DNA of 64,000 nt from Rhizobiaceae bacterium. GTDB lineage: Bacteria > Pseudomonadota > Alphaproteobacteria > Rhizobiales > Rhizobiaceae. A program made the translations under genes and the position numbers. Positions 8,663 through 18,209 of this stretch are shown here, in pieces. The DNA is taken from assembly GCA_023953845.1 (NCBI GenBank), contig JAMLJC010000001.1:248001-312000 (forward strand). The letters are read 5' to 3'. Numbering within the stretch: the stretch's first letter is position 1; the number at the start of each line of letters is the position of its first letter. The notes under the pieces are model-generated. The model worked only from the letters and a program-made list of their open reading frames with translations, searched no databases and was not told the origin of the DNA.

Positions 8663-8794
8663 CCTGCATTTTCCGACACGCCGCCATCCTCGTCCTTCAT
8701 CGTCCATTCGGCATGTCCGTGAAATACGCTTTCCTCGCGATTGACGGATACCGGCGTCACGGCGATGTTTGCCGCACCGCCAAGGGGAGAGACA

Positions 8795-9223
8795 ATGCGG
8801 CATAGGCTGGCTTCGACATTTCTGTTTGCGGCGCTTCTGTCATCCGGCGCTTACGCTTACGACAATACCGAAGCGAAGGTCGTCGTCACGCCGCTCGCCA
8901 GAACGACCGCCACGGCGGCGGGGCAGCCGATCGCGCTTCCGCAGGGCGATGCGGAAGTGATCGTTTCGATGTTCGAGATTCCGCCGGGCGCATCGCTCCC
9001 CGTGCACCAGCATCCTTTTCCGCGCTACGCCTATGTGCTCGGCGGCACGCTGCAGGTCGCCAATGTCGAGACCGGCGAGAAGAAGACCTACAAGGCCGGC
9101 GATTTCATCGTGGAGATGGTAAGCTTGTGGCACCAGGGCGCCAACATCGGAACGGAGCCGGTGAAATTGCTGGTAATCGATCAGGTGGAACAGGGTCAGC
9201 CGACCACTATCGTACGCGAATAG
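8795..9223 (+). CDS. Exported cupin-domain protein
   Basis: A 142-residue protein with a signal peptide (LASTFLFAALLSSGAYA, cleaved near residue 21) and one cupin barrel. Metal-ligand histidines H71 and H73 (VHQHP) and H113 (LWHQG) are present, but the glutamate usually found 4-5 residues after HxH is replaced in HPFPRYAYVLGG. The GGGGAGAG ribosome site fixes the start at 8795, and a longer in-frame reading lacks one. Small periplasmic cupins of this kind are of mostly unknown function. It is converging on the selO gene, 46 bp apart. Confidence 0.82.
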   Translation: MRHRLASTFLFAALLSSGAYAYDNTEAKVVVTPLARTTATAAGQPIALPQGDAEVIVSMFEIPPGASLPVHQHPFPRYAYVLGGTLQVANVETGEKKTYKAGDFIVEMVSLWHQGANIGTEPVKLLVIDQVEQGQPTTIVRE

Positions 9224-9269
9224 GCGCTTCGGTCCGGGAAGAAGAGGCGCTTACGTCTCACCGACCGGC

Positions 9270-10778
9270 CTAGGTGCCGCAGAACGTCTGTGTGACGCGC
9301 TCCTCCGGCCTGGGCGGCTCGGCATAGCGTTCCATGCCGGGCTGCTCCTCGAACGGCTGAGACAGTACCGCCAGCATTTCCTCGAACGGCGCGAAATCGC
9401 CGCGATCCACCGCCGCGCGGATGACAGCCTCGACGCGATGGTTGCGCGGAATATATTTTGGGTTTGCGGCGAGCATCGCCACCCGCCGCGCCGCGTCATG
9501 CTGCGGCTCTTCGGCCAGCCGTTCGCGCCAGCGCGACCACCACGCGTCGAAGGCTTCCGGCTCTTTGAAGAGATCGCGGGTCGGACCACCGCCCTCGTCG
9601 CCGACATGCCCTGAAAGCGTTCGGAACGTCAGCGTGAAATCGGCCTCGTGGCGGTCCATGATCTCGAACAAATCGCTGATCAGCGTCAGGTCGCCTTCCC
9701 GCTCTTCGAGCAGGCCCAGCTTGCGGCGCAGGCCGGCGTGGAAGGTCGTCTCGTAGGCGCCCTGGAATTGCCGGAGCGCCGCCTCGGCCTTCGCGATCGC
9801 GTCGTCCTGATCGGCATCGAGCAACGGCACAAGCGTCTCGGCCAAGCGCGTCAGGTTCCACACCGCAATGCCGGGCTGGTTCACGTAGGAATACCGGCCG
9901 AACTGGTCGATCGAGCTGAACACCATGCCGGGACGGTAGGTGTCCATGAAAGCGCAGGGGCCGTAATCGATCGTCTCGCCGGACACGGTCATGTTGTCCG
10001 TGTTCATGACGCCGTGGATGAAACCCACAAACATCCAGCGGGCGACCAGATCGGCCTGTCTGGCGATCACCGTTTCCAGCAGCGCGAGATACGGATTTCC
10101 GGCCTCGCGCAAATCCGGGTAGTGGCGCTCGATCACATGGTCCGCCAGTTGGCGCACGGCGTCGACATCGCGGCGGATGGCGAAATACTGGAAAGTGCCG
10201 ATGCGGATATGGCTCGCCGCCACCCGCGTCAGCACCGCGCCGGGCAGCAGTTCCTCGCGATAGACGGGCTCGCCCGTCAGCACCGCCGCCAGCGTGCGCG
10301 TGGTCGGGACGCCGAGCGCGTCCATCGCCTCGCTGACGATGTATTCGCGCAGCACCGGCCCGAGGGCCGCGCGGCCGTCCCCGTTGCGCGAAAAGCGCGT
10401 CGGCCCCGATCCCTTGAGCTGGATGTCGCGGCGAACGCCCCGGCGATCCACAACCTCGCCGATCAGCAATGCGCGTCCGTCGCCGAGTTGCGGCACCAGA
10501 TTGCCGAACTGATGCCCCGCATAGGCCATGGCGATCGGCTCGGCGCCCGGCGGAAAGCTGTTGCCGGCCAGCATTGCGACGCCCTCCGGCGAGGCGAGCC
10601 ACCCGGCATCCAAGCCAAGCTCTTCCGCCAGCGTCTCGTTCACTTTGATGAGCCTGGGCGCCCTGACAGCATTGGCGTCGGTGCGCGCGAAGAAGCGATC
10701 CGGCAGGCGGGCATAGCTGTTGACAAACGTCGCCTGCTTCGGCGCGGACGGCGTTTCGACCGTCGATTGCGTATCCAT
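9270..10778 (-). CDS. selO: Protein adenylyltransferase SelO (YdiU/UPF0061)
   Basis: A 502-residue SelO pseudokinase, which transfers AMP from ATP to Ser, Thr or Tyr side chains of protein targets and is linked to redox stress. Hallmarks are the [18 protein letters not shown] stretch, [11 protein letters not shown] with the reversed nucleotide-binding lysine, and the catalytic GVMNTDNM / [10 protein letters not shown] region. The ATG at 10778 (MDTQST) has GAGG about 8 nt upstream; the open frame reaches 10844 but without a ribosome site. Bacterial SelO usually carries cysteine near the C-terminus where eukaryotes have selenocysteine; here C-terminal TFCGT contains it. Confidence 0.95.
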   Translation of the reverse strand: MDTQSTVETPSAPKQATFVNSYARLPDRFFARTDANAVRAPRLIKVNETLAEELGLDAGWLASPEGVAMLAGNSFPPGAEPIAMAYAGHQFGNLVPQLGDGRALLIGEVVDRRGVRRDIQLKGSGPTRFSRNGDGRAALGPVLREYIVSEAMDALGVPTTRTLAAVLTGEPVYREELLPGAVLTRVAASHIRIGTFQYFAIRRDVDAVRQLADHVIERHYPDLREAGNPYLALLETVIARQADLVARWMFVGFIHGVMNTDNMTVSGETIDYGPCAFMDTYRPGMVFSSIDQFGRYSYVNQPGIAVWNLTRLAETLVPLLDADQDDAIAKAEAALRQFQGAYETTFHAGLRRKLGLLEEREGDLTLISDLFEIMDRHEADFTLTFRTLSGHVGDEGGGPTRDLFKEPEAFDAWWSRWRERLAEEPQHDAARRVAMLAANPKYIPRNHRVEAVIRAAVDRGDFAPFEEMLAVLSQPFEEQPGMERYAEPPRPEERVTQTFCGT

Positions 10779-10869
10779 GGCGGAAACCTCGTTCTGGCCT
10801 GTCGGCTTCAGGGCCAATATAGGCGCTTTGCCGGCGGCGTCCAAAGCGAGCGGCCGGTCCGCACTCCCG

Positions 10870-11571
10870 TCAGAGACTGGCGTAGAGCGTTGCCGCGTTC
10901 TCGAAAGTGAATTTCAGCGGGACCGCCCCTTCGACGACCCACGCATCCACGGCGTCTCCCGCCATCAGGCGGAATGCCGCCTCGGCATTGACGACCGCTC
11001 CGCCGTAGAGCCGGTTGGCGAGGTTCAGTATCGCCACCTGATGCATGGCCTCCGTGCCGCTGCCGCAGGCATCCTTGACGAGAAGCACGCGCAAGCCTGC
11101 CCGGATGGCGTCCTTCACCGTCGCGTCGACACAGGCTTCCGTCCAGACTCCGGCGACAAGCAGCCACTCGATGCCGGCCGATGTCAGTAAGGCACCGAGT
11201 TCGCCCGAGCCGAAGACGCTGGGCTGCGACTTGGTAAAGACCGTCTCGCCGTCGACTGGCGCGACGTCCGCGCAGATCTCCGTCAGCGGATCGCCCTTCG
11301 CGCTGAACACCGGCGTGCCGTCGACCGCTATCGGATTGAACGGCCGTGCATCCGCCGCGTCCACGATATATTCGGCGTGCAACACTGTGATGCCGCTCGC
11401 GCGCGCCGCTTGCTGCAAGCGCGCAACGCGTTCGAGAATGTGCTCGAATCCGTCGACCAGATAGCGCGGGTCCCGCCGGTGTTCTTCCTGCAAATCGATG
11501 AACAGCGCCGCCATCCTGCCGGCAGGCACTCGCAACGGCATCCGCATGCCAGGCTCCATATACGTCGCCAA
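10870..11571 (-). CDS. Isochorismatase-family cysteine hydrolase
   Basis: A 233-residue isochorismatase-like hydrolase with the complete catalytic triad: D26 (FIDLQ), K114 (FTKSQ) and C147 (WTEACV), each in the expected context. Family members hydrolyse ureides, amides or enol ethers (nicotinamide, N-carbamoylsarcosine, biuret, isochorismate). The Trp-Thr-Glu-Ala-Cys form is common in amide-hydrolysing members. It stands alone between selO and an NTF2-like gene on the same strand, so context gives little help with its substrate. Confidence 0.86.
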   Translation of the reverse strand: MATYMEPGMRMPLRVPAGRMAALFIDLQEEHRRDPRYLVDGFEHILERVARLQQAARASGITVLHAEYIVDAADARPFNPIAVDGTPVFSAKGDPLTEICADVAPVDGETVFTKSQPSVFGSGELGALLTSAGIEWLLVAGVWTEACVDATVKDAIRAGLRVLLVKDACGSGTEAMHQVAILNLANRLYGGAVVNAEAAFRLMAGDAVDAWVVEGAVPLKFTFENAATLYASL

Positions 11572-11655
11572 AAACCGCGACCTTTCGGAAGCTCTGGTGG
11601 AATCGGAGGTCGCACGCTGTCAGGAAAGCGTCACGCCTTTTTGGTTGACGGCCGC

Positions 11656-12141
11656 TCAGCGCCCCAGCGGATGCGGCATGTAGCCGACGAAGCCGGCGAT
11701 CTTCCAGCGCGGCCCGACACGGCGGCAGAAATAGAGGGTCTGCCAGTTGAGCTTGTCGAACGTGCCGTCCGCCTTGGCGACCTGACCGTTGAATTTCTTG
11801 TGCAGCACGGCGCGGTCGCCATCGACGTCGATATCCCGCATGTTGGTCACGCGGAAAAGCGCCTCGCGCAGCGGCTCGGCAAACGCGGTCTTCGCCGTTT
11901 CCGCCGCCTGCCGCAGCCATTCGTCGCGATAGATTTCCAGCCGGGGGAATTGCAGCCGCCAGGCATCGGCATCGTTGAGGAAATGCGCGTGCATGCCGAA
12001 GAAGCTCTCGGCGATGAAATCATCCTCCACGCTTCCCCAATCCTGCGCCAGAAACGCGTCGATGTCGCGCCGCACCAGCATCTCCCAGAGCGCATGACGA
12101 TCCGCGTCGCCTGTGGGAAAAGGATTTTTGTCGAAAGTCAT
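11656..12141 (-). CDS. NTF2/SnoaL-like fold protein of unknown function
   Basis: A 161-residue protein that looks like a single cone-shaped alpha+beta barrel of the SnoaL/NTF2 superfamily: an N-terminal helix (HALWEMLVRRDIDAFLAQDW), a middle segment rich in aromatic residues, and C-terminal strands (DKLNWQTLYFCRRVGPRWKIAGFVGYMPHP). The start at 12141 follows GAGGATC; the open frame upstream is longer but has no ribosome site. Such proteins can be small enzymes or ligand-binding domains. No catalytic set can be assigned. Confidence 0.78.
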   Translation of the reverse strand: MTFDKNPFPTGDADRHALWEMLVRRDIDAFLAQDWGSVEDDFIAESFFGMHAHFLNDADAWRLQFPRLEIYRDEWLRQAAETAKTAFAEPLREALFRVTNMRDIDVDGDRAVLHKKFNGQVAKADGTFDKLNWQTLYFCRRVGPRWKIAGFVGYMPHPLGR

Positions 12142-12310
12142 GCGATCCTCTTGAAGGGGAAACGGCGTCACGATGCGCGTCGAAGTGTAAATAAGCAACA
12201 CGAAACTGGCTCTGACGGCGAGAATAATGTTGCTTTCCAACAAAGCGTTTGAAAAGAATTGCGGAAGGCTGCCCATTCGCGCGCGGGCTTCAGGCGGAGA
12301 GTTTTCACCG

Positions 12311-13543
12311 ATGCAATGCGATCTGCTCGTCAAAGGCGGCCGGTTGATCGACCCTCTGTCAGGCCACGACGAGAGGCGCGATGTCGCCATCGCCGGAGAG
12401 CGCATCGTCGCGATCGAACCGGACATCCCGGCCGAGGCCGCACGTCAGGTGATCGACGCCACGGGCCGCATCGTCACGCCCGGCCTCATCGACCTCCACA
12501 GCCACGTCTACTGGGGCGGCACCTCCCTCGGCATCGATGGCGACCGGATCGCGGCGAAGAGCGGCACCACCACCTTCATCGACGCCGGCAGCGCCGGCGC
12601 CGGCAATTTCCTGGGATTCCGCCGCCATGTCATGGAGCGGTCGCGAACGCGCATCCTCGCCTATGTCAACATCTCCTTCGCCGGCATCTTCGGCTTCGCC
12701 AATACGGTGATGGTCGGCGAATGCTCCGATCTCCGCCTTTGCGAACCGCGCGAGACCGTCGCCTGCGTGCATGAGCATCGCGATGTCGTGGTCGGCGTGA
12801 AGGTGCGGGCCGGCAGGCATGCCAGCGGCGCCAGCGGCATCGCCCCGGTCGATCTCGCCGTCGAGGCGGCGGATTATGTCGGCCTGCCGCTGATGGCGCA
12901 TATCGACGAGCCGCCCCCCGGCCGCTTCGAAGTGCTGCCGCGCCTGCGCCGCGGTGACGTCCTCACCCATTGCTTCCGTCCCTTCCCCAATGCCCCGGTC
13001 TTCGCCTCCGGCGCGGTGCGGCCCGACATGCATCTCGCGCGAGAGCGGGGCGTCATTTTTGACATCGGCCACGGCATGGGCTCGTTCGACTTCGGCGTGG
13101 GGCGCGCCATGCTCGCCGAAGGCCTCGCCCCCGATGTCATCAGCAGCGACGTCCATCTCTACAGCGTTGACGGCCCCGCCTTCGACATCCTCGTCTGCAT
13201 GTCCAAGTTGATGGCGCTTGGCATGCCGCTGGTCGAGGTCGTCCGCGCGGCGACCGAAGCGCCGGCCCGCGCCATCGCGCGGCCGGATCTGGGCAGCGTG
13301 GCTATCGGCGGCGTGGCCGATCTCGCCATCCTGTCCGAACGCAAGGCGCCGGTCAGCTTCTTCGATTCGCGCGGCCAGGAACTTGTCGCGGAAAGCCGAC
13401 TCGTCTCGCACGGCATCGTCATGGGCGGCCAATGGTGGCCAAACGAGGCTGTCGACAAGGCCGACGACCTGGCGCACTACGTTCCTGCCGAGGGCGCGAC
13501 CCATGTCCATCTCGCCTCGCGGCATTTCGGTTGCAACTGCTGA
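12311..13543 (+). CDS. Amidohydrolase/deacetylase family metallohydrolase
   Basis: A 410-residue amidohydrolase-superfamily enzyme with a binuclear metal site: HSH (H63, H65) after the PGLIDLH strand, a probable carbamylated lysine K164 (VGVKVRAG), H197, H220 and catalytic D280 (SSDVHLYS). The group includes N-acyl amino acid and dihydroorotase-like enzymes annotated as deacetylases. The start at 12311 gives the usual N-terminal beta domain and follows GGAGAG. It is 14 bp ahead of an SDR gene in the same operon, so the pair may process an acylated amino sugar or a cyclic amide; that is inference. Confidence 0.87.
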   Translation: MQCDLLVKGGRLIDPLSGHDERRDVAIAGERIVAIEPDIPAEAARQVIDATGRIVTPGLIDLHSHVYWGGTSLGIDGDRIAAKSGTTTFIDAGSAGAGNFLGFRRHVMERSRTRILAYVNISFAGIFGFANTVMVGECSDLRLCEPRETVACVHEHRDVVVGVKVRAGRHASGASGIAPVDLAVEAADYVGLPLMAHIDEPPPGRFEVLPRLRRGDVLTHCFRPFPNAPVFASGAVRPDMHLARERGVIFDIGHGMGSFDFGVGRAMLAEGLAPDVISSDVHLYSVDGPAFDILVCMSKLMALGMPLVEVVRAATEAPARAIARPDLGSVAIGGVADLAILSERKAPVSFFDSRGQELVAESRLVSHGIVMGGQWWPNEAVDKADDLAHYVPAEGATHVHLASRHFGCNC

Positions 13544-13557
13544 GCCCGGATCGCTTC

Positions 13558-14325
13558 ATGACCAACCCCTTGTTCGACCTCACCGGACGAACCGCGCTAA
13601 TCACCGGCTCGACCCGCGGTCTTGGCCGCGCCTTCGCCGAAGGACTCGCCGCCGCCGGAGCGAAGGTCCTCCTGAACGGCACCGATCCCGCCCGCGTGGC
13701 GCAGGCGGCGGAAGAATTGCGGTCGGCCGGCCACCAGGCGGACGGTGTCGCCTTCAATGTCGCCGACGAAGCGGCGATCGTCGCCACCTTCGAGAAGTTC
13801 GACGCGGACGGCATCGCGATCGACATCCTCGTTAACAATGCCGGCATCCAGTGGCGCAAGCCGATGGTCGACATGCCGACAGCCGAATGGCAGCGCGTGC
13901 TCGACGTGAACCTCACCGCACCATTCGTGATCGGCCGCGAGGCCGGCCGGCGCATGGTGAAGCGCGGCTATGGCAAGATCATCAACATCGGCTCGCTGAC
14001 GAGCGCGCTCGCGCGCCCCACCATCGCGCCCTATGCGACGAGCAAGGGCGGCATCAAGTTGCTCACGCAGCAGATGGCAGCCGAATGGGCGGCGCATGGC
14101 GTGCAGGCCAACGCCATAGGCCCCGGCTTCATGCTTACAGACATGAACGAAGCGCTGACCAGCAATCCCGAATTCGACGCCTGGGTGAAGTCGCGCACGC
14201 CGGCGCGGCGCTGGGGCAAGCCGGAGGAGCTCGTCGGCGCGGCCGTCTTCCTCGCCTCGAAGGCGTCGGACTACGTCAACGGCCAGATCATCTATGTCGA
14301 TGGCGGCTTCACCGCCGTGATGTAG
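13558..14325 (+). CDS. SDR family oxidoreductase, gluconate 5-dehydrogenase-like
   Basis: A 255-residue classical SDR: TGSTRGLG (16-23), NNAG (93-96), S146, Y159 and K163. The N-terminus (LFDLTGRTALITGSTRGLG), the NNAGIQ.R.P segment and the GQIIYVDGG end are like IdnO/gluconate 5-dehydrogenase, which reversibly oxidises gluconate to 5-ketogluconate. The start at 13558 follows the metallohydrolase stop closely. A gluconokinase gene lies 8 kb away in another operon, so a link to aldonate metabolism is possible but not shown. Its stop is 5 bp from the convergent monooxygenase stop. Confidence 0.87.
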   Translation: MTNPLFDLTGRTALITGSTRGLGRAFAEGLAAAGAKVLLNGTDPARVAQAAEELRSAGHQADGVAFNVADEAAIVATFEKFDADGIAIDILVNNAGIQWRKPMVDMPTAEWQRVLDVNLTAPFVIGREAGRRMVKRGYGKIINIGSLTSALARPTIAPYATSKGGIKLLTQQMAAEWAAHGVQANAIGPGFMLTDMNEALTSNPEFDAWVKSRTPARRWGKPEELVGAAVFLASKASDYVNGQIIYVDGGFTAVM

Positions 14326-14330
14326 CAGCC

Positions 14331-16109
14331 CTACTCCGGTTTCCCGTAGACCGGCGTCTCCAGCCCTTCCATGCGCGCCTTGAGCTGCAGCGCCAGATAT
14401 TTCGAGTAGAATCGCGACAGCGCCAGATTGCCGCCGTGGAACCACAACGCATCCTGCGCCGTCGGTTTCCACATGTTGCGCGGCTCGCCCTTCCACGGAC
14501 CGGGATCGCCGCGAACGCCGGAACCCAGCCCCCAGCATGGCCCTATTCTGTCCGCAACCTCGCGCGCCACCAGTTGCGCCACGGTCTCGTGCATCGAATG
14601 ATAGCCGGTGCAGACGATCACGGCATCGGCCTCGATCTCGCTGCCGTCGTCGAACACGATGCCCGTTTCCGTCAGCCGTGCGATCGTCGCGCCGCTCTTC
14701 ACCTTGATCTCGCCATTGATGATAAGATCCGACGCGCCGACGTCGATGTAATAGCCGGAACCGGTCCGGTAGGCCTTCATCATCAGCCCGGTTTCGTCCT
14801 CGCCGAAATCGATGGCGAAGCCCGCGGCGGAGAGCTTTTCGTAGAACGCCGCGTCACGCTCGCGAATCCTGTCGTAGAGCGGCTTCTGGCTTTCCGGCAT
14901 AAGCGCGAACGGCACCGACGCCGACAGCATGTCGGCCTTGTCGGTCATCAGCCCTCGCGCCACCGCGGCTTCCGAATAGATATCGAAAGCCAGTTCAATC
15001 AGCGTATCGGATTTCACCACCGTCGTCGGCGAACGCTGGATCATCGTGACGTCCGACCCGCTCTCCCAGAGATCGACGCTGACGTCGTGGCCGGAGCTGG
15101 CGGCCCCGACTACGGCGACCTTCTTCCCACGGAAGCGCGCGCCGTCGGAATACTGGCTCGAATGCAGGATCTCGCCCTTGAAGACTTCGCGGCCCGGCAG
15201 ATCGATCATGCGCGCCGGACCGTAGGCGCCGGTGGCGAAGATGAGGTGCTTCGGCTTCAGCGTGATCTTCTCGCCATCGCGCTCGACCTCCACGGTCCAT
15301 TCCCCCGCGCCGGCGTCATAGGACGCATGCGTGCAGGTAGACTGCGTCCAGTAGTCGAGGTCCATCACCTTCACGTACATTTCCAACCAGTCGCCCATCT
15401 GGTCCTTGGGCGTGAACACCGGCCAATGCTCAGGGAACGGAATGTATGGCATATGGTCGTACCAGACCGGATCGTGCAGCACGAGCGTGCGGTAGCGCTT
15501 GCGCCACGAATCGCCTGCCCGTTCGTTCTTCTCGAGGATGACGGCCGGCACGCCGAGCTGCTTCAACCGCGCGCCGAGGGCGATGCCGCCCTGGCCGCCG
15601 CCGATGATGACGGCATAGGGCTGTTCGGCAAAGCCCAGCGTCGCCACGCGACGGCGCTTCGCCTCCGTCCAGGTTTCGCGGTCCGGGTCGGCCTTGTGCC
15701 GGACGCCGAGCGGCCGCGTCGCGCCCCGCTTTTCCTCAAACCCCTTGAGTTCGGTGACGGCAGTAAAAAGGGTGCGGCATTTGCCGCCCCGAAGCCGCAT
15801 CATGCCCTCGCAGCGCGCGACGGCCGTTTCGAAGCTGAACCAGGCCTCCAAAACGTCGCCATTCGCCGCAGGTTCGCCGACGATCGCCCATGACGACGGG
15901 TCCGCCTTCCTCAGCGTCGCCGCAAGCATGGCCCGGACGGCGTTCTGCCCCTCTGCCGTCGTCAGGTTCCAAGTGAAGGCCAGGAGATCGCGCCAGTAGC
16001 AATCGTCCTCGAAGAACGCTACCGCCCCCTCGACATCGTTTGCCGCCAGCGCGGCGGCGAAATCCCTCAACCAGCCCGAAGCCTTTCCTGCAGTTGCGAT
16101 TTCGATCAT
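14331..16109 (-). CDS. Flavin-containing monooxygenase with an NTF2-like N-terminal domain
   Basis: A 592-residue fusion. Residues 1-125 look like an NTF2/SnoaL-type domain (GWLRDFAAALAANDVEGAV...DDCYWRDLLAFTWNL). Residues 165-590 are a class B flavin monooxygenase: FAD motif GGGQGG (170-175), the FMO fingerprint FKGEILHSSQY, and the NADPH motif VAVVGAASSG. FMOs add one oxygen atom to nitrogen, sulfur or carbonyl substrates. The start at 16109 has GAGGATTGC upstream; the longer open frame would add a spurious hydrophobic leader. It is divergent from a taurine/nitrate-type ABC importer, which may bring in its substrate. Confidence 0.88.
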   Translation of the reverse strand: MIEIATAGKASGWLRDFAAALAANDVEGAVAFFEDDCYWRDLLAFTWNLTTAEGQNAVRAMLAATLRKADPSSWAIVGEPAANGDVLEAWFSFETAVARCEGMMRLRGGKCRTLFTAVTELKGFEEKRGATRPLGVRHKADPDRETWTEAKRRRVATLGFAEQPYAVIIGGGQGGIALGARLKQLGVPAVILEKNERAGDSWRKRYRTLVLHDPVWYDHMPYIPFPEHWPVFTPKDQMGDWLEMYVKVMDLDYWTQSTCTHASYDAGAGEWTVEVERDGEKITLKPKHLIFATGAYGPARMIDLPGREVFKGEILHSSQYSDGARFRGKKVAVVGAASSGHDVSVDLWESGSDVTMIQRSPTTVVKSDTLIELAFDIYSEAAVARGLMTDKADMLSASVPFALMPESQKPLYDRIRERDAAFYEKLSAAGFAIDFGEDETGLMMKAYRTGSGYYIDVGASDLIINGEIKVKSGATIARLTETGIVFDDGSEIEADAVIVCTGYHSMHETVAQLVAREVADRIGPCWGLGSGVRGDPGPWKGEPRNMWKPTAQDALWFHGGNLALSRFYSKYLALQLKARMEGLETPVYGKPE

Positions 16110-16313
16110 GCGCAATCCTCTGCCGACGCGCGAAAACCGGTTCAGATTCAGCGCGTTCGCGTTCCTCATGGCCTGAATGCAGCGCGCTCGAAAGCCGCGC
16201 GGCGCGCACACTATGTAGGAAAGCAACACTACCGGCAATACCAGAAAAATAAGGGAAAACAGGCAACTATCCCCGTGGCATATGGAAAACTCCGCGCGCG
16301 CCACGTTCTCTGC

Positions 16314-16342
16314 TTGACACTAAAGTAGGTTAGTTACAGACT
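16314..16342 (+). promoter_or_regulatory. Weak sigma-70-like promoter candidate for the ABC operon
   Basis: A perfect TTGACA lies at 16314-16319 in the 286-bp divergent gap, about 80 bp before the ABC ATPase start. No good -10 box stands at 16-18 bp; the AT-rich stretch GTTAGTTACAGACT (16329-16342) is the nearest candidate. The gap must serve both the monooxygenase and the importer. Confidence 0.3.
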
Positions 16343-16395
16343 GAAATCGTAGACCGTCGGCCTATGCAGCCGTCGCGCGATCCTCAGGGGAAATT

Positions 16396-17202
16396 ATGAC
16401 GGCGGGCCAACAGAAAACCCCCAAGCTCGGCATCAATGCGGCCACCAAGGTCTATCACACCGCATCGGGCGACCTGCAGGCGCTCGACAACTGCACTTTC
16501 GACGTCGCGACCAAGGAGATCGTTTCCATCGTCGGCCCCTCCGGCTGCGGCAAGACCACGCTTTTATGGTGCATGTCGGGTCTGCACGGCCTCTCCGCCG
16601 GGACGATCACGCTGGACGGCAAGCCGATCACCGGCCCGCATCCCGACATCGGATTGGTCTTTCAGGAAGCGAACCTCCTACCCTGGCGCAATCTGGACGC
16701 CAACATAAATTTCCCTTTCGAGATCAAGGGCACACAGCCGGACCGGCAGTGGATAAACCATCTGCTGCACCGCGTCGGCCTGGACGGCTTCGGCGGCAAG
16801 TTCCCGCGCGAACTTTCCGGCGGCATGCAGCAGCGCGCCTCGATCGTCCGCGCGCTGTCGCTGAAACCCTCCGTTCTTCTGATGGACGAGCCTTTCGGCG
16901 CGCTGGACAGCTTTACGCGCGACGAGATGAACCGTCTGGTGGAGGAGATCTGGCTGGATGCGCCGACGACCATCGTCTTCATCACCCACTCGATTGAGGA
17001 GGCGATTTTCCTCTCCGATCGCGTGATCGTGCTTTCGCCTCGTCCCGGCCGCGTCGCAAAGATCTACGACGTGCCGTTCCCGCGCCCACGATCATTTGAA
17101 ATCATGGCGACCAAGGAAGTGTTTGACCTCACCAACGCCATCAAGTTGGATATCGTCGGCGGTCGCGTCGCCAGGTCGCGCTCCGCCGAAGCCGTGCAGT
17201 AA
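16396..17202 (+). CDS. ABC transporter ATP-binding protein (taurine/nitrate/sulfonate type)
   Basis: A 268-residue ATPase with Walker A GPSGCGKTT (47-55), Q-loop VFQEANLLPW (88-97), signature LSGGMQQR (140-147), Walker B VLLMDEPFGALD and the H-loop histidine in FITHSIEEA. The NLLPW Q-loop and overall length are those of the TauB/SsuB/NrtD branch, which imports small oxyanions, sulfonates, amines or pyrimidine precursors. It is first in a three-gene importer operon with its permease and binding protein. The substrate is not known. Confidence 0.92.
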   Translation: MTAGQQKTPKLGINAATKVYHTASGDLQALDNCTFDVATKEIVSIVGPSGCGKTTLLWCMSGLHGLSAGTITLDGKPITGPHPDIGLVFQEANLLPWRNLDANINFPFEIKGTQPDRQWINHLLHRVGLDGFGGKFPRELSGGMQQRASIVRALSLKPSVLLMDEPFGALDSFTRDEMNRLVEEIWLDAPTTIVFITHSIEEAIFLSDRVIVLSPRPGRVAKIYDVPFPRPRSFEIMATKEVFDLTNAIKLDIVGGRVARSRSAEAVQ

Positions 17203-17214
17203 GGATGTGCTGAA

Positions 17215-18063
17215 GTGAGCCAGAGCGATGCCATCCCCGAATTCAGCAAGTCGAAGTCCGGCGAGGGCGGCGAGGTCTCGCTGACGAACCTTTCCGCCTT
17301 CTCCGGCGGCATCGGCATAAAGTCCGGAGCCGAGATCATTGCCATTCTCGCGGTCGCCGTCTGCATCATCGGCGGCGCCGAATTTGCGCTCCGCTTCTTC
17401 GAGGTGCCGCACTACATCATGCCGCCGCCCAGCGAGATCGCCTGGGCGCTCGTCGACGAGTTCCCCCTGATCGCCCCGCATCTCGGCTACACGCTGGTGG
17501 AATTGTTCTCGGGCTTCGCCATAGGCTCGATCATCGGTCTCATTCTGGCGGCCGTCATCACGCAGTTCCCTTTCGCCGAAAAGATCGTCGCGCCCTACAT
17601 TCTGCTGCTGGTCACGACGCCCATGCTGGCGCTCGTGCCGCTCCTGATCCTGCGTTTCGGCTTCGGCTATACGCCGCGCATCATCGCGGTGGCGCTCGCC
17701 GCCGGCCCTATGGTGATGATCAACGCAGCCACCGGCTTCCGCCGCGTCGACAGCGCCAAGATCGCGCTGGCCCGCTCCTATGGCGCGTCCACGCTGCAGA
17801 TCTTCTGGAAGATCCGCGCCCCCATGGCGTTGCCCATGATACTCGTCGGGCTGATGATCGGCGCGATCTTCGGCCTGCTGACGGCTGTCGGCGCCGAGAT
17901 GGTCGGCGGCGGCTTCGGTCTCGGCAACCGCCTGACGAGCTATTCGTCCATGATCCAGATGCCGCAGTTCTTCGCGGTCGTGTTGCTGCTCTCGATACTC
18001 GGCATTCTGATCTACGTGCTGTTTTTCTTCATCGGGAAGAAGTGGGCAAGCTGGGAGGCCTGA
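17215..18063 (+). CDS. ABC transporter permease (TauC/SsuC type)
   Basis: A 282-residue inner-membrane permease with six predicted membrane segments and the EAA-loop region near residues 185-205 (GASTLQIFWKIRAPMALPMI). It begins with GTG, with AAGGA 8 nt upstream, 12 bp after the ATPase stop. It has a cytoplasmic N-terminal tail of about 30 polar residues before the first membrane segment, slightly longer than usual. It forms the channel of the importer encoded here. Confidence 0.9.
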   Translation: MSQSDAIPEFSKSKSGEGGEVSLTNLSAFSGGIGIKSGAEIIAILAVAVCIIGGAEFALRFFEVPHYIMPPPSEIAWALVDEFPLIAPHLGYTLVELFSGFAIGSIIGLILAAVITQFPFAEKIVAPYILLLVTTPMLALVPLLILRFGFGYTPRIIAVALAAGPMVMINAATGFRRVDSAKIALARSYGASTLQIFWKIRAPMALPMILVGLMIGAIFGLLTAVGAEMVGGGFGLGNRLTSYSSMIQMPQFFAVVLLLSILGILIYVLFFFIGKKWASWEA

Positions 18064-18209
18064 CGACGGAGCATGTTCAGAGACAGGTAGGAGACCGTTT
18101 GGAGATGGGTCGGCGATACGGCAACGGCGCCGCTGCCGTTCTTGTCCGTACCCGAAACGATCTCCGGAGTGGCAATGAAGACTGCATCACAAAATCAAGG
18201 GGCAATGCC

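Noticed and set aside
9648..10910. A 420-codon + strand frame opposite selO
   Set aside because: Antisense to an intact SelO gene, no domains, skewed composition.
13851..15893. A 680-codon + strand frame running across the SDR and monooxygenase genes
   Set aside because: It overlaps the SDR in another frame and is antisense to the monooxygenase; the composition is that of a shadow frame.
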